From Prolixibacteraceae bacterium (lineage in GTDB: Bacteria; Bacteroidota; Bacteroidia; Bacteroidales; Prolixibacteraceae): DNA of 64,000 nucleotides. Each line of letters starts with the position of its first letter. Within the stretch, counting starts at the first letter, position 1. Positions 10,501 to 18,492 of the stretch are shown here, piece by piece. The translations under genes and the position numbers were made by a program. The notes below the pieces were generated by a model. The model was given only the letters and a program-made list of their open reading frames with translations, had not been told where the DNA came from and did no database searches. Location: positions 118,601 to 182,600 of the forward strand of contig JAFLKN010000022.1 of assembly GCA_019163175.1 (NCBI GenBank), written 5' to 3'.

Positions 10501-10569
10501 TATGGTGTTGATATGGTTACCTATCCACAACCACGGACTTACTCTCTGGGTGTTAATATTACATTATAA
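7528..10569 (+). CDS. SusC/RagA-family TonB-dependent outer-membrane transporter
   Basis: 1013 residues. Signal peptide 1-19 (MRKTILFLLLMGFFISSFA), a carboxypeptidase-regulatory-like domain (about 22-98, GKVLDRNTKEPLPGATI), a TonB-box-like VDEVVVVGYG (about 96-105), a plug domain (about 110-220, VDGFPMGDIS and AIYGSRGANGVI), then the 22-strand barrel to the C-terminus. It imports oligosaccharides through the outer membrane with the SusD lid encoded 16 bp downstream, powered by TonB. It is the first gene of the HTCS-driven operon. The first 20 codons are almost the same as in the susC at 29286, while the rest of the protein differs strongly. The substrate is probably beta-manno-oligosaccharide, judged only from neighbours. 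Confidence 0.95.
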   Translation: MRKTILFLLLMGFFISSFAQIQMRGKVLDRNTKEPLPGATIVASGTTVGTITNEEGEFVINVPQNAKKISISFIGYDPMEVNVAPNVTVELVSSNQSVDEVVVVGYGVMRKSDVTGSVAKVNVEDIRKVTSIDAAKAIQGRLAGVNVMSNSGSPGSGVKIRIRGIGTINNSDPLFVVDGFPMGDISHVAPTDIESMEVLKDASATAIYGSRGANGVILVKTRTGSKAGRFEVNASVVTGISEVAKRLELADATEFANARKSIGMTDDIINYVLEQQAAGNYLKGTNWQDEIYRQGINSRYNIGIQGNTESYSYDHGVTLSTEKGVVKGTQLDKFMFHSNNNLNLTKKIKTGMNFNYVRYEKPGDRGDFYSGTIPGALRSDPISAAWDSYTNFYGEVYYSQAATNPALSIYLGEKQKSIGNRVMGNFYLQFDDLFLEGLSFRSQFGSIMDFNDNKSYSPKYYITPTQKNDDATLNQNRGYGLNWVNTNYFSYNAKVDKLNINTTLGMELQANKWSDIWATGYDVPETASLQYLGAHKDAVKFNLGGGQSESRLQSGFFRGNFSWDNKYVLTGTVRADGSSKFTKENRWGYFSSFAGSWNVHNEEFMSGISEIVPMLKVRAGWGQVGNQGSAGNFDYVSSVNGGYMYALNGLPVEGAVQQQLANTELKWETAEQLNFGLDFGLFENKLTGTVDYFIRNTNDMILSKPIPMYSGKKKPAVNAGAMQNKGIEVTLNYAKNKGDFKYDVGVNFTFIENKITSLAGGDPIRSGGAGRLGNTTKTEVGKEIAYFYGYQTDGLFKTQEQLDAYKKDGVAIQPNAGLGDVKFLDNNGDGKITELDMTYLGSASPLMTGGFNLNMAYKGFDMVIFISGSYGNEIVNTMRQTLYNSKMFETNISRDMAVNSWTPQNPTSNVPRLNAADLNKNTENFSDLYVEDGSYLRLKNLQVGYSLPTSLINKIGVKNLRIYATVDNLLTITNYSGLDPELFGLYGNSLSYGVDMVTYPQPRTYSLGVNITL

Positions 10570-10585
10570 AAAAATCAGATATAAC

Positions 10586-12265
10586 ATGAAAAAAGCAATA
10601 TATATTTTACTGTGTGCAGTCCTGACAATTGGATTCTCCGGCTGTGAGGATTTCCTTGACATAAAGCCTCAGGGGTCAGAAAACAGTGCGAATTTCTTCG
10701 ACTCTGAAGAAAACGGCGTTCGTGCAATCATAGGTATTTATGATATGTTACAACTCGATGAAGGAGCCGGTCCCGATGGGCAATGGATGGGACACCACCA
10801 CGATTTCATCGTTAGCGATATTAGAAGTGATGACGCTGAAAAAGGTAGTAACGATGGCGACTACGGCGCAATGTGGGAAATGCTCGATTTTACAATGACA
10901 CCACAGATTGGTTTTGCAAGCGATTTCTGGATTCATGGTTTTTGGGGCGTATCACGCACTAATTACGCGTTGGATAATTTGCCCAATGTAACCTGGAGTC
11001 CTGCTGTTCGCGACCGACTTATTGGCGAAGCATCTTTTTTAAGAGCCTATTATTACTCGCACCTTGTTCGCATTTACGGAGGCGTTCCATTGTTTACAAG
11101 CTCTGTAAAGCCATCTGATTTTGGTAAAGTTAAACGCGCTTCTTTGAAAGAGTGTTATGCTCAAATTGCTGCAGACTTGTTGAAAGCCATTGAATTATTA
11201 CCCGAAAAAAGTGTGATTCCAGCTGCCCAGACAGGTCGTGCTTCCAAAGGAGCCGCCCGTGCACTGTTAGCCCGTATTTACATGTATCAAATTGGTACTG
11301 ATATTGAAAATAAAACGACCTGGCAACAAGTGTATGATCTTACCAACGCTGTAATAACTTCAGGCGAGTACAGTTTAATGCCTAACTACGCCAAACTTTG
11401 GGAAACTGAAAATAAGAACAACGAAGAGTCTGTTTTTGAAATTCAGTTTGGTGTGGGTGCCAGCGATGCTGCACCTGCTTCCATTGGTACAAACTTCTAT
11501 AACTTCCAGGGTAACCGGAAAGATGATTCAGGTTGGGGATTTAACAATCCGACTCCTGATCTTGTTGCAGCTTATAATGTTACAACTACAAATGACCCGC
11601 GCCTTTCGTGTGTGGTGTACGGCGAAAAATTCAACAACGGAATTTTATATGGTATAAAAAAGAAATACGACCGCAATGAGCAAGGTTCTGACTGGTTGAA
11701 CCGCAAAGCTGCTCTTCCCGTTAAACCGGCACAGGCAAAAGCAAGCAACCGTAACATTAAAATAATCCGTTATGCCGATGTGCTTTTGATGCATGCAGAA
11801 GCTTGCTGGTACCTCAATAAATTTGACGATGCCAAAGCCAAACTGAATATGGTTCGTAACAGAGCACGCAATAGTACTTATTGCATGGGTTATGCCGAAG
11901 GCAAAATGGACTACAGCGCAGCCCCAACTTCAGTAAATCTTCCGGATATTACTTCAGCAAGCAATCAGTTGTTAGAAGATATATGGAAAGAACGCCGGCT
12001 TGAATTGGCCATGGAGCAAATTCGTTTTTACGATTTGGTGCGCACTGGTCGCTATTTTACAGCAATGGATGCTGAAAAAAATCAAAAACGTGCTACAGGA
12101 CTTACTTATGGGTTGGGTGTAAAGGCCTACAAACAATTCCCTAACCTTAAAACGAATGGTTTGGCAAAATCAATTGATGGACCAAACGGGAACAAGGTTC
12201 CTTTGATGCCGATACCTCAAACGGAAGTTGCAGCTTGGGGATTGGAACAAAACCCTGGATATTAA
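10586..12265 (+). CDS. SusD/RagB-family outer-membrane glycan-binding lipoprotein
   Basis: 559 residues from ATG 10586. A longer frame begins at 10475, but its first 37 codons overlap susC and precede an obvious lipoprotein signal (MKKAIYILL to SGC, lipid Cys20), so the inner start is used. SusD signatures follow: CEDFLDIKPQ, EASFLRAYYYSHLVRIYGGVPLF (TPR-containing region), NAVITSGEYSLMPNY, and near the C-terminus the WKERRLELAMEQIRFYDLVRTG helix pair. It forms the lid of the SusC barrel and binds glycan at the cell surface. It is co-transcribed with susC and with the glycan-binding lipoprotein that follows after 24 bp. Confidence 0.95.
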   Translation: MKKAIYILLCAVLTIGFSGCEDFLDIKPQGSENSANFFDSEENGVRAIIGIYDMLQLDEGAGPDGQWMGHHHDFIVSDIRSDDAEKGSNDGDYGAMWEMLDFTMTPQIGFASDFWIHGFWGVSRTNYALDNLPNVTWSPAVRDRLIGEASFLRAYYYSHLVRIYGGVPLFTSSVKPSDFGKVKRASLKECYAQIAADLLKAIELLPEKSVIPAAQTGRASKGAARALLARIYMYQIGTDIENKTTWQQVYDLTNAVITSGEYSLMPNYAKLWETENKNNEESVFEIQFGVGASDAAPASIGTNFYNFQGNRKDDSGWGFNNPTPDLVAAYNVTTTNDPRLSCVVYGEKFNNGILYGIKKKYDRNEQGSDWLNRKAALPVKPAQAKASNRNIKIIRYADVLLMHAEACWYLNKFDDAKAKLNMVRNRARNSTYCMGYAEGKMDYSAAPTSVNLPDITSASNQLLEDIWKERRLELAMEQIRFYDLVRTGRYFTAMDAEKNQKRATGLTYGLGVKAYKQFPNLKTNGLAKSIDGPNGNKVPLMPIPQTEVAAWGLEQNPGY

Positions 12266-12289
12266 TCACTAATTAAAAATTATTATCGT

Positions 12290-13954
12290 ATGAATAAAAA
12301 TATAATTCGGATAGTTTTGGTTGCAGTTGTATCGGTATTAATATATAGTTGTAAGGATGAATCCAAATTTTCGGAAAACTATGATATTACTTTACCAGCT
12401 GCTACTGTAACAAGCATTTCCAACGAAACTCCTTTTGTAGGGAAGCAAATTACCTTCAAAGGTACCAATATGAAATCTGTCAGCTCTGTTTCAATTGGAG
12501 CCTATACTTTCAAAATTATTGGTCAATACAACGACTCCTTGCGCGTTGAAGTTCCACGTGTGATTGAAAGTGGTGCAATTACCCTGATGAATAAGTACAA
12601 ACGTCAATACGTGACAACTCAAATTCTGAAACCACAGTTTTATGTAGCCAAAGTTACTTCCTGGCCTGCAAATATTGAAAGAGGAAAGCCATTTTTGCTG
12701 AAAGGCGAAAACCTTGACTTAATTAAAGAAGTGAAGATTGCAGGAAAAGTTGTTTCAGTATTTGGTTCCGTTGCTCCTGACAAAGTTTCCTATTCTTCAG
12801 CGGGAGTTGATTTGGGTGAAGCTTCTGTAATCGAAATTACACCAAAAGCAGGAGAGAAACAAACTTCGGCAGCCATTCCTGTGATCGCTCCTAAAAACAC
12901 GTATATGCCTAAACAAACAATAATGCTTTTCGATTTCGAAACAGCTCCGGTTGTTGTGGCAGGCGATGCAACTCAGCCATTTACACAGGAAATTGTTAAC
13001 AATGGATTCTTTAACAAAGCGTATAAAGTTACAGCCGCTGCCGGTAATGGTTGGAACGGTATTTATACCAAACTTCAGAATACCAATGGTGGACAAGGTT
13101 TTGACCTGTCAGCCTATACAAAACCAACGCTTACACTCCTGGTAAATACAAATGGCGGACAGGGATATGTACAACCTTTAATTACCATTGGCGGATCGAC
13201 AGCTGACAAGCATCTTACAGGCGCTTTTGGTTATGGCGATGACTATAAAATAAAAACCACGGGTTGGGAATGGCGTTCGTACGATTTGGAAAAAATGGGA
13301 TATGCTAACATCAAAGGGCTTGTATCCAACTTCACGATGCAATTCCGTGGTGGTAACGTGAACGGTACTCCTTTCGAAATCATGATTGACCAGGTGATGA
13401 TTACCGATGGCCCTTTAAATCCAACTTTAGCTTGGGATTGTGAGGCTGCACCAGGAGTTGAATTTACAAATTGGAAATTAGCTGCTAAAGGCTCTGCCCC
13501 TTCTTTAACAGGCTATATTCAAGGCTCCGGTTACAGTGTTGCTACTGGAATTTCTACTGGATGGAATGATAAGTTAGGTAGAGCTGCATTTGCGGTAAAA
13601 GCACTCGATCCAGTTGTTTATGCAAATGGTATCTGGGTTAATTTTTTGGTAAATACTGGAAGCAAAGAAGGCTATTTCCAATTTGGGTTCGGTTCTGGCT
13701 GGATGCACTTCACCAAATCTAATGGGTATGGTGACGATTATAAATTTGTACCGACAGGAAATAAGTGGGTGTGGCGTTCAATCAAAATAGTTCCTGGAGA
13801 GGGAGATCTGAAAAGTTTTGATTCTACAAAAGATTTCACAATGGATATTACACTTTATGGAGGTAATATAGCGAACGGAACTCCAATGGAGGTAAATGTC
13901 GACTATTTTGTTTTCACAACTGTTCCTTTAGATCCAAACTTAAAAACTGAATAA
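12290..13954 (+). CDS. IPT/TIG-domain surface glycan-binding lipoprotein (SGBP)
   Basis: 554 residues with a lipoprotein signal (lipid Cys21 in LIYSCKDE). Two N-terminal Ig-like IPT/TIG domains lie at about 38-112 and 115-200 (ITFKGTNMKSVSSVSIG; FLLKGENLDLIKEVKIAG). Two related modules of about 165 residues follow, at about 210-375 and 380-550. Each begins with FD or WDCE-AAP, and each contains GWN, a GYGDDYK motif, a W-WRS-strand and a GG-N-NGTP motif. The duplicated C-terminal module is probably the glycan-binding unit. Position directly after SusCD is the standard place for a SusE/F-like surface glycan-binding protein. It ends just before a hairpin (13977-14005) that may separate this high-abundance surface module from the enzyme genes. 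Confidence 0.85.
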   Translation: MNKNIIRIVLVAVVSVLIYSCKDESKFSENYDITLPAATVTSISNETPFVGKQITFKGTNMKSVSSVSIGAYTFKIIGQYNDSLRVEVPRVIESGAITLMNKYKRQYVTTQILKPQFYVAKVTSWPANIERGKPFLLKGENLDLIKEVKIAGKVVSVFGSVAPDKVSYSSAGVDLGEASVIEITPKAGEKQTSAAIPVIAPKNTYMPKQTIMLFDFETAPVVVAGDATQPFTQEIVNNGFFNKAYKVTAAAGNGWNGIYTKLQNTNGGQGFDLSAYTKPTLTLLVNTNGGQGYVQPLITIGGSTADKHLTGAFGYGDDYKIKTTGWEWRSYDLEKMGYANIKGLVSNFTMQFRGGNVNGTPFEIMIDQVMITDGPLNPTLAWDCEAAPGVEFTNWKLAAKGSAPSLTGYIQGSGYSVATGISTGWNDKLGRAAFAVKALDPVVYANGIWVNFLVNTGSKEGYFQFGFGSGWMHFTKSNGYGDDYKFVPTGNKWVWRSIKIVPGEGDLKSFDSTKDFTMDITLYGGNIANGTPMEVNVDYFVFTTVPLDPNLKTE

Positions 13955-13976
13955 TAGTTTTCTTAGATTTGATTTT

Positions 13977-14005
13977 GTAGCGGAAACTCATTTGGTTTCC
14001 GCTAC
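13977..14005 (+). terminator. 11-bp hairpin after SGBP (attenuator or 3' end)
   Basis: GTAGCGGAAAC (13977-13987) pairs perfectly with GTTTCCGCTAC (13995-14005) across a 7-nt loop. The downstream tract is A-rich rather than T-rich, so a strong intrinsic terminator is doubtful. Partial termination or mRNA 3'-end protection is more likely, which would let the enzyme genes be read at a lower level. Confidence 0.5.
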
Positions 14006-14066
14006 ATATAAAATAAAAAAATATCAGCAGATGATACGATCTTGACAAAATCTTCCTAAAAGGAGA

Positions 14067-14141
14067 ATGATTACTTGGGAGTTCTCCCGATTAATTGGGA
14101 CGGGCTATCTGACCATTAAAAAACAAATTGTTGAACGATGA
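14067..14141 (+). CDS. Possible 24-residue leader peptide ORF
   Basis: ATG at 14067 follows AAAGGAGA, one of the few good Shine-Dalgarno sequences in the window. The frame encodes MITWEFSRLIGTGYLTIKKQ plus four residues and stops in TGA at 14139-14141. That stop overlaps the ATG of the next mini-ORF (ATGA). No homology is recognised. It may be a translated leader or chance. Confidence 0.25.
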   Translation: MITWEFSRLIGTGYLTIKKQIVER

Positions 14142-14254
14142 AAATAATTCGATTTTGGCAAAATAAGGAATTAAAACTTATGCTTACGGAATGGTTTCTG
14201 ATTCTATTGTCAATTATAGTTATTCTGATAATCTTATATATCATTCTCCTATGA
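14138..14254 (+). CDS. Possible 38-residue single-pass membrane peptide
   Basis: ATG 14138 overlaps the stop of the preceding mini-ORF (ATGA). The product starts MKIIRFWQNKELKLMLTEWF and ends in 18 almost wholly hydrophobic residues, so it would be a short single-span membrane peptide. It ends before the next gene's start and is in a different frame. AT-rich sequence makes such frames easy to find by chance, so this is only a candidate. Confidence 0.25.
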   Translation: MKIIRFWQNKELKLMLTEWFLILLSIIVILIILYIILL

Positions 14255-14280
14255 ACATCTCCTCTCATAATAGTATTAAG

Positions 14281-14988
14281 ATGAAGACAGCCATGAAAAA
14301 TTTATTTTTAATCATGTTCTTTTTGCCATTGTTGATTACATTAGTCTTCAGTGCTCATGCTCAAATCCCTGCCGGATACAAAGGCAAATCCTTTCGCGAC
14401 TCGGTTTATGTTTCCGGCGCGCAAATTATTCCCGGAAGAGTCGAACTGGCTTATTACGATTTTGGCGGCGAAGGCATTGGCTACCACGACACCACTCCGG
14501 AGAATGAAGGATCGAAACTTAACCACGAAGTACACGATTACGGAAGTCACTGGCGCCCGGGAATTACCGGTTATACCGCATTCTTTCGCGAAAATGAAGG
14601 CGTTGACATTTCCTATACCAAAGACTGGGCAGATTTTAACCATCCGAATAAGGTCGATCCAAAAGTAAACCAACTCTATATTGGTTGGGAAGAAGATGGC
14701 GAATGGACGAACTATACCGTGAATGTGATGAAACCCGGCAAATACCGAATCATTACTATATACGGGAACAAAGACAATAGCTCTGAATTGTGGATCAACA
14801 ATCAGTTTGCCACCAAACTGTTATTACCTGAAGATACCGGCAACTGGCATCACTGGACACAGGCAACTGTTGGCGAAATCACTTTCCCTGCTTCCGGATT
14901 AAATCTACTCACATTAAAATACAACAAAGGCTCAAACCTGGCATTTCTCGACTTCCTGTTTATTGAGGAATTGCCCGCAACGAAATAA
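14281..14988 (+). CDS. Secreted carbohydrate-binding (CBM6/DUF5010-C-like) protein
   Basis: 235 residues from ATG 14281. A frame extends upstream to 14191, but those 30 codons precede the signal peptide (KNLFLIMFFLPLLITLVFSAHAQ), so they are excluded. ATG 14293 is also possible. After cleavage the protein is a single beta-sandwich. GRVELAYYDFGGEGIGYHDT opens the domain, YIGWEEDGEWTNYTVNVMKPGKYRI and LLTLKYNKGSNLAFLDFLFIEE close it. This is the pattern of family 6/35-type carbohydrate-binding modules that usually sit at the end of an enzyme. Here the module stands alone, 24 bp before the GH2 gene. It may bind mannan, or help the GH2 enzyme as a separate subunit. No catalytic residues are evident. 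Confidence 0.7.
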   Translation: MKTAMKNLFLIMFFLPLLITLVFSAHAQIPAGYKGKSFRDSVYVSGAQIIPGRVELAYYDFGGEGIGYHDTTPENEGSKLNHEVHDYGSHWRPGITGYTAFFRENEGVDISYTKDWADFNHPNKVDPKVNQLYIGWEEDGEWTNYTVNVMKPGKYRIITIYGNKDNSSELWINNQFATKLLLPEDTGNWHHWTQATVGEITFPASGLNLLTLKYNKGSNLAFLDFLFIEELPATK

Positions 14989-15012
14989 TTCTGAAACCCA
15001 ATTACCAATCTG

Positions 15013-18000
15013 ATGAAACAACTGTCGTTAAAGATATTTTTCCTTTTTACAGTTTTAGCTGTTTTGGCTGGAAATGCTCATTCTCAGGCAAAATTCAAAC
15101 TGATTGCCCCGCAAAACGGGATGACAATCACCAACAACATGCCCAATCTTTCGTGGCAGAAAACCGATTGCGATCACTACGAAATCTGGATCGATGGCAT
15201 TAAAATGGGAAATGTTCCTTCAACTCAAAATGCATACGTTCCTTTCCCCTTATCCTTCGGAAAGCACAACTGGAAAGTGGTTGCTGTTAATTCAAAAGAA
15301 AGAAAGCAATCGAATACTCAGGAAATAAACATTAATGATGCTCCTCTTTCTGATGTTCCGGAAAGTTCGCAGCTCATTCGTGAAGGCTGGAAAGTAAAAT
15401 CGTCTGCTGATGTTGGCATGAACGGTGCAAAACTTTCAGGATCAGGAGTCAATACAAAAACATGGGCAAACACAAGTCTTCCGGCTACAGTTTTAACCGC
15501 ACTGGTTCGAAACGGAATTTACCCCAATCCCTATATCGGAACCAATAATATGCTGATTCCTGACATCAGCGACGAATACAACAAAGATTACGACCTGCAG
15601 AAATACAGTCACATCAAAAACAAAAATCCCTGGAAACAGCCCTACTGGTTTAGAAACGAATTTATTATACCCGAAAATTTATCCGGAAAACACCTTTGGC
15701 TGAATTTTGGCGAAATCAATTACAAGGCACAGGTTTGGCTGAATGGCAAACTCGTTGCCGATACCACCGAAATGATCGGGATGGAGCGAACTTTTCGGTT
15801 TGAAGTAAGTTCAGGAATAAAAAAAGGTGGCAAAAACATACTTGCAATAGCAATCTGGCCACCCAATCACCCGGGCAAACCCGCCATCGAACCGCTGACT
15901 CCACTGGCCGATCCGGGTCAAAATATGGCAGACGGACAAATCAGTCACGATTACACCAAATGGGATGTAATGGGCTGGGACTGGCAACCAGCCATTCGCG
16001 ACCGCGACATGGGCATCACAGAAGATGTGTTTCTGACAACGACTGACGATATTGAATTCGACAATTTATATGTGACTTCCAACCTGAATTTGCCCGATAC
16101 CACCACTGCCGAAATTACTGTTTCAGCTGATCTGGTTAATCATTCAGAGAAGGAACAGGAAGGTGTGGTGAAAGTTGTTGTGAAGAATGGCAACGACGAA
16201 TTTGTTTTTGAAGAAGCATATAAAATTGCAGCAAAATCGACAAAATCATTTAGTTGGGAACCATCGAACCAAGAATTACTCCGGATACAGAATGCCAAAC
16301 TGTGGTGGCCTTTTGGTTACGGACAACAAAACCTCTATACGATAAGCCTTTCAACCGAAACCAAAGCGAATGACAAAGCCACCATTTCCGAAACTTTTGG
16401 TATCCGGAAAGTAGAAACCTACATCGGTGTTAAAGAACGGGTTTATAAAATCAATGGGCGCGAAATTTACCCGAAAGGCGGCAATTGGGTGATTGATATG
16501 ATGCTGAACTGGAATGCCGCACGTTACGAAAAAGAAATTCTTCTCACTCGAAACGCCAACCTGAATATGCTCCGGGTTTGGGGACCTACAGGTGTTGCAC
16601 CAAAAGCTATGTATGAAGCTGCCGACAAATACGGCATCCTGATTTGGCAAGATTTTCTGAATGATTTCTGGGGAACGTTTAAAAACACTCCAGGATTTCA
16701 ACCAGAAATTTCGCTTTACGAAAAAGCCACCATTAGCATTGTGAAGAAATTGAGAAACCATCCGTCGCTGGTCATCTGGTGTGGTGGAAACGAAGGCGTC
16801 AATCCGCGTGAAGAGCTAATTGTGAATACTATTCTGAAGAAATACGACAACCGCGACTCGCGCCATTACCTGAAACGATCTGATGGAGACGGCTTGCACG
16901 GTGGCGGTCCCTACCATACGCTCGAACCAAAGGATTATTTCACTCACCCAAAGCTGAATGGATTCAGCAGTGAAATCGGTCCGAGCGGCATTCCACCGAT
17001 GCAAAGCATGGAAAAATTCATGCCCGAAATGGGCAAAACCTGTGCGCCGGGAAGGTTTCCGCTCGATGGTGTATGGGCTTACCACGATGCAAACAACTGG
17101 CCCGGAAATGACACCCGTAAATTCAGTTCGTACGACGATATGCTGCGCAATTATTACGGAGCGCCTGACACTTCTGTAGTCGAAAAGGGAGTTGAAAACT
17201 ACATCGAAAAGAGTCAGCTCATCAACTTCGATGTGTATCGCGCAAGCATCGAATCGATTAACCGGCAGTTGTGGTCGAATGCCAGTGGTATTCTGCTCTG
17301 GAAATCGAATTCGAGCTGGCCAAGCATTACCTGGCAGGTTTACGATTGGTACCTACAGGCCAATGCCGGTTTTTACGGCGCTAAAAAAGCAGGCGAGGCT
17401 GTTCATATTCAGCTGAACCGTGACGACCGTAGTGTGTCATTCCTGAATCTTCTCAACCAGTCCCTTTACGACATCAACATTTCGTCGATACTTTATGATA
17501 CCGACCTGAAAACGGTTTGGAGCGATAAAAAGCAAATAACCATTGGGGCAAACGCCACTTTGAATTCAGGAATTACAGTTCCGGAAAGCAAGAATGTAGC
17601 ATTCCTGAAGCTGATTGCTACGGATGTTTCTGGCAAAGTGCTGGCTGAGAATTTTTACTGGCTGAATGAAAGTAACAACTTCAAAGCTTTGAATAGTCTG
17701 CCGGAACCCAGTCTTGAAATTGCAGTCAAACTCATTTCCACAGAGAAAACGCACAAGTATCAGGTGGCTGTTAAAAACACAGGCAATTCAGTGGCTTTTA
17801 TGCTGAATCTGAAAATGGTTGGTAAAGATTCGAAACAGGAGATTTTGCCAGCTTTCTGGAGCGACAATTATCTGTGTATGCTGCCCGGAGAAAGCAAAGT
17901 GCTTGAACTTGAAATCATGAATGACGACTTGATTGAAGTGCCGGTGCTGGAGTATTCAACTTATGGAAGCAGTAAAAAAACAGTTCAGAAGATTAAATAA
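15013..18000 (+). CDS. GH2-family exo-beta-mannosidase/glucosaminidase-like enzyme
   Basis: 995 residues, periplasmic by its signal peptide (1-25). An extra Ig/FnIII-like domain (about 27-110) precedes the GH2 core. The core has a jelly-roll sugar-binding domain (about 120-330, PYWFRNEFIIP and INYKAQVWLNGKLVAD), an immunoglobulin-like domain, and a TIM barrel with NLNMLRVWGP. The acid/base is Glu594 (WCGGNEG) and the likely nucleophile Glu654 (GFSSEIGP). The ARYEKEILLTRNANLNMLRVWG pattern is that of the beta-mannosidase / exo-beta-glucosaminidase branch of GH2. With GH26 and GH5 in the same operon, hydrolysis of beta-mannosides from the non-reducing end is the best guess. A glucosaminidase or other exo activity cannot be excluded from sequence. 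Confidence 0.85.
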   Translation: MKQLSLKIFFLFTVLAVLAGNAHSQAKFKLIAPQNGMTITNNMPNLSWQKTDCDHYEIWIDGIKMGNVPSTQNAYVPFPLSFGKHNWKVVAVNSKERKQSNTQEININDAPLSDVPESSQLIREGWKVKSSADVGMNGAKLSGSGVNTKTWANTSLPATVLTALVRNGIYPNPYIGTNNMLIPDISDEYNKDYDLQKYSHIKNKNPWKQPYWFRNEFIIPENLSGKHLWLNFGEINYKAQVWLNGKLVADTTEMIGMERTFRFEVSSGIKKGGKNILAIAIWPPNHPGKPAIEPLTPLADPGQNMADGQISHDYTKWDVMGWDWQPAIRDRDMGITEDVFLTTTDDIEFDNLYVTSNLNLPDTTTAEITVSADLVNHSEKEQEGVVKVVVKNGNDEFVFEEAYKIAAKSTKSFSWEPSNQELLRIQNAKLWWPFGYGQQNLYTISLSTETKANDKATISETFGIRKVETYIGVKERVYKINGREIYPKGGNWVIDMMLNWNAARYEKEILLTRNANLNMLRVWGPTGVAPKAMYEAADKYGILIWQDFLNDFWGTFKNTPGFQPEISLYEKATISIVKKLRNHPSLVIWCGGNEGVNPREELIVNTILKKYDNRDSRHYLKRSDGDGLHGGGPYHTLEPKDYFTHPKLNGFSSEIGPSGIPPMQSMEKFMPEMGKTCAPGRFPLDGVWAYHDANNWPGNDTRKFSSYDDMLRNYYGAPDTSVVEKGVENYIEKSQLINFDVYRASIESINRQLWSNASGILLWKSNSSWPSITWQVYDWYLQANAGFYGAKKAGEAVHIQLNRDDRSVSFLNLLNQSLYDINISSILYDTDLKTVWSDKKQITIGANATLNSGITVPESKNVAFLKLIATDVSGKVLAENFYWLNESNNFKALNSLPEPSLEIAVKLISTEKTHKYQVAVKNTGNSVAFMLNLKMVGKDSKQEILPAFWSDNYLCMLPGESKVLELEIMNDDLIEVPVLEYSTYGSSKKTVQKIK

Positions 18001-18019
18001 ACAAAATAAGATACAGACT

Positions 18020-18469
18020 ATGGAAGGCAATAAAACCAACCAATTTTCGAAAGTTTTTTTCAAGATGCTTGATAAGCTTATCCCCGAATTTTCGGAAAAT
18101 CCGCTCGATGCATTTGCCAACGGGAATGTGGCCGTTTGTGTGATCGATGAAGATGGAAATGTCTATGGAAAAATTTGGGGGAATCAAAAAGTCACTGGTC
18201 GAAACTTTTTCAAAAATGCCTGGATCAAAGCAAGTCAGGTTTGGATTACCGGAATGAAAACCGGCGAGTATGAGAAAAAGCTGTACAACGATGAATTTGA
18301 TGAAGAAAAATACGGCATCAGCAAACCCGACCTCATTGGCTGGGAGGGCGGCCAACCCCTAACCCTGAAAGATGGAACCTGGTTATCAATCGGATTCAGC
18401 GGATTCCGGGGAATCAATGACCTTGCGATTGTGACCAAAGCAGCACGAATGGCTGATGGTTTGGAATAA
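18020..18469 (+). CDS. GlcG/HbpS-like (DUF336, haem-binding family) protein
   Basis: 149 residues from ATG 18020. An in-frame extension to 17933 overlaps the GH2 gene and is rejected. There is no signal peptide, so the product is cytoplasmic. It looks like the GlcG/HbpS alpha-beta fold: a helix with PLDAFANGNVAVCVIDEDGNVYGKIWGN, a helix with KNAWIKASQVWITGMKTGEYEK, and a C-terminal NDLAIVTKAARMADGL. Family members bind haem or small ligands and are often next to oxidoreductases. The role in a mannan locus is unknown. The neighbours (aldo/keto reductase, Gfo/Idh oxidoreductase) suggest sugar redox chemistry. Confidence 0.65.
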   Translation: MEGNKTNQFSKVFFKMLDKLIPEFSENPLDAFANGNVAVCVIDEDGNVYGKIWGNQKVTGRNFFKNAWIKASQVWITGMKTGEYEKKLYNDEFDEEKYGISKPDLIGWEGGQPLTLKDGTWLSIGFSGFRGINDLAIVTKAARMADGLE

Positions 18470-18492
18470 AAAAAACTATTAAAAAAAACATT

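Larger units (their letters stand above)
13955..14280. other. Intercistronic region with hairpin, possible promoter and mini-ORFs
   Basis: 326 bp between the SGBP gene and the carbohydrate-binding protein, far longer than the other gaps in this operon. It holds TAGATTTG at 13964-13971 (matches TAnnTTTG), an 11-bp hairpin at 13977-14005, a rare clear Shine-Dalgarno (AAAGGAG, about 14059-14065) before a 24-codon mini-ORF, and a second mini-ORF overlapping it. A 15-base run, ATTAAAAAACAAATT (14115-14129), is repeated in the leader of the GH30-like gene (23037-23051). The layout suggests a change in expression level between transport and enzyme genes. Confidence 0.5.

Noticed and set aside
10475-10585. 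Longer N-terminus for the first SusD
   Set aside because: It overlaps susC and lies before a perfect lipoprotein signal peptide starting at 10586. The same reasoning removes upstream extensions at 17933, 47664, 55132 and 57195.
14191-14280. Extended start of the carbohydrate-binding protein
   Set aside because: The 30 extra codons are polar and come before the hydrophobic signal sequence; export would be unlikely with that extension.
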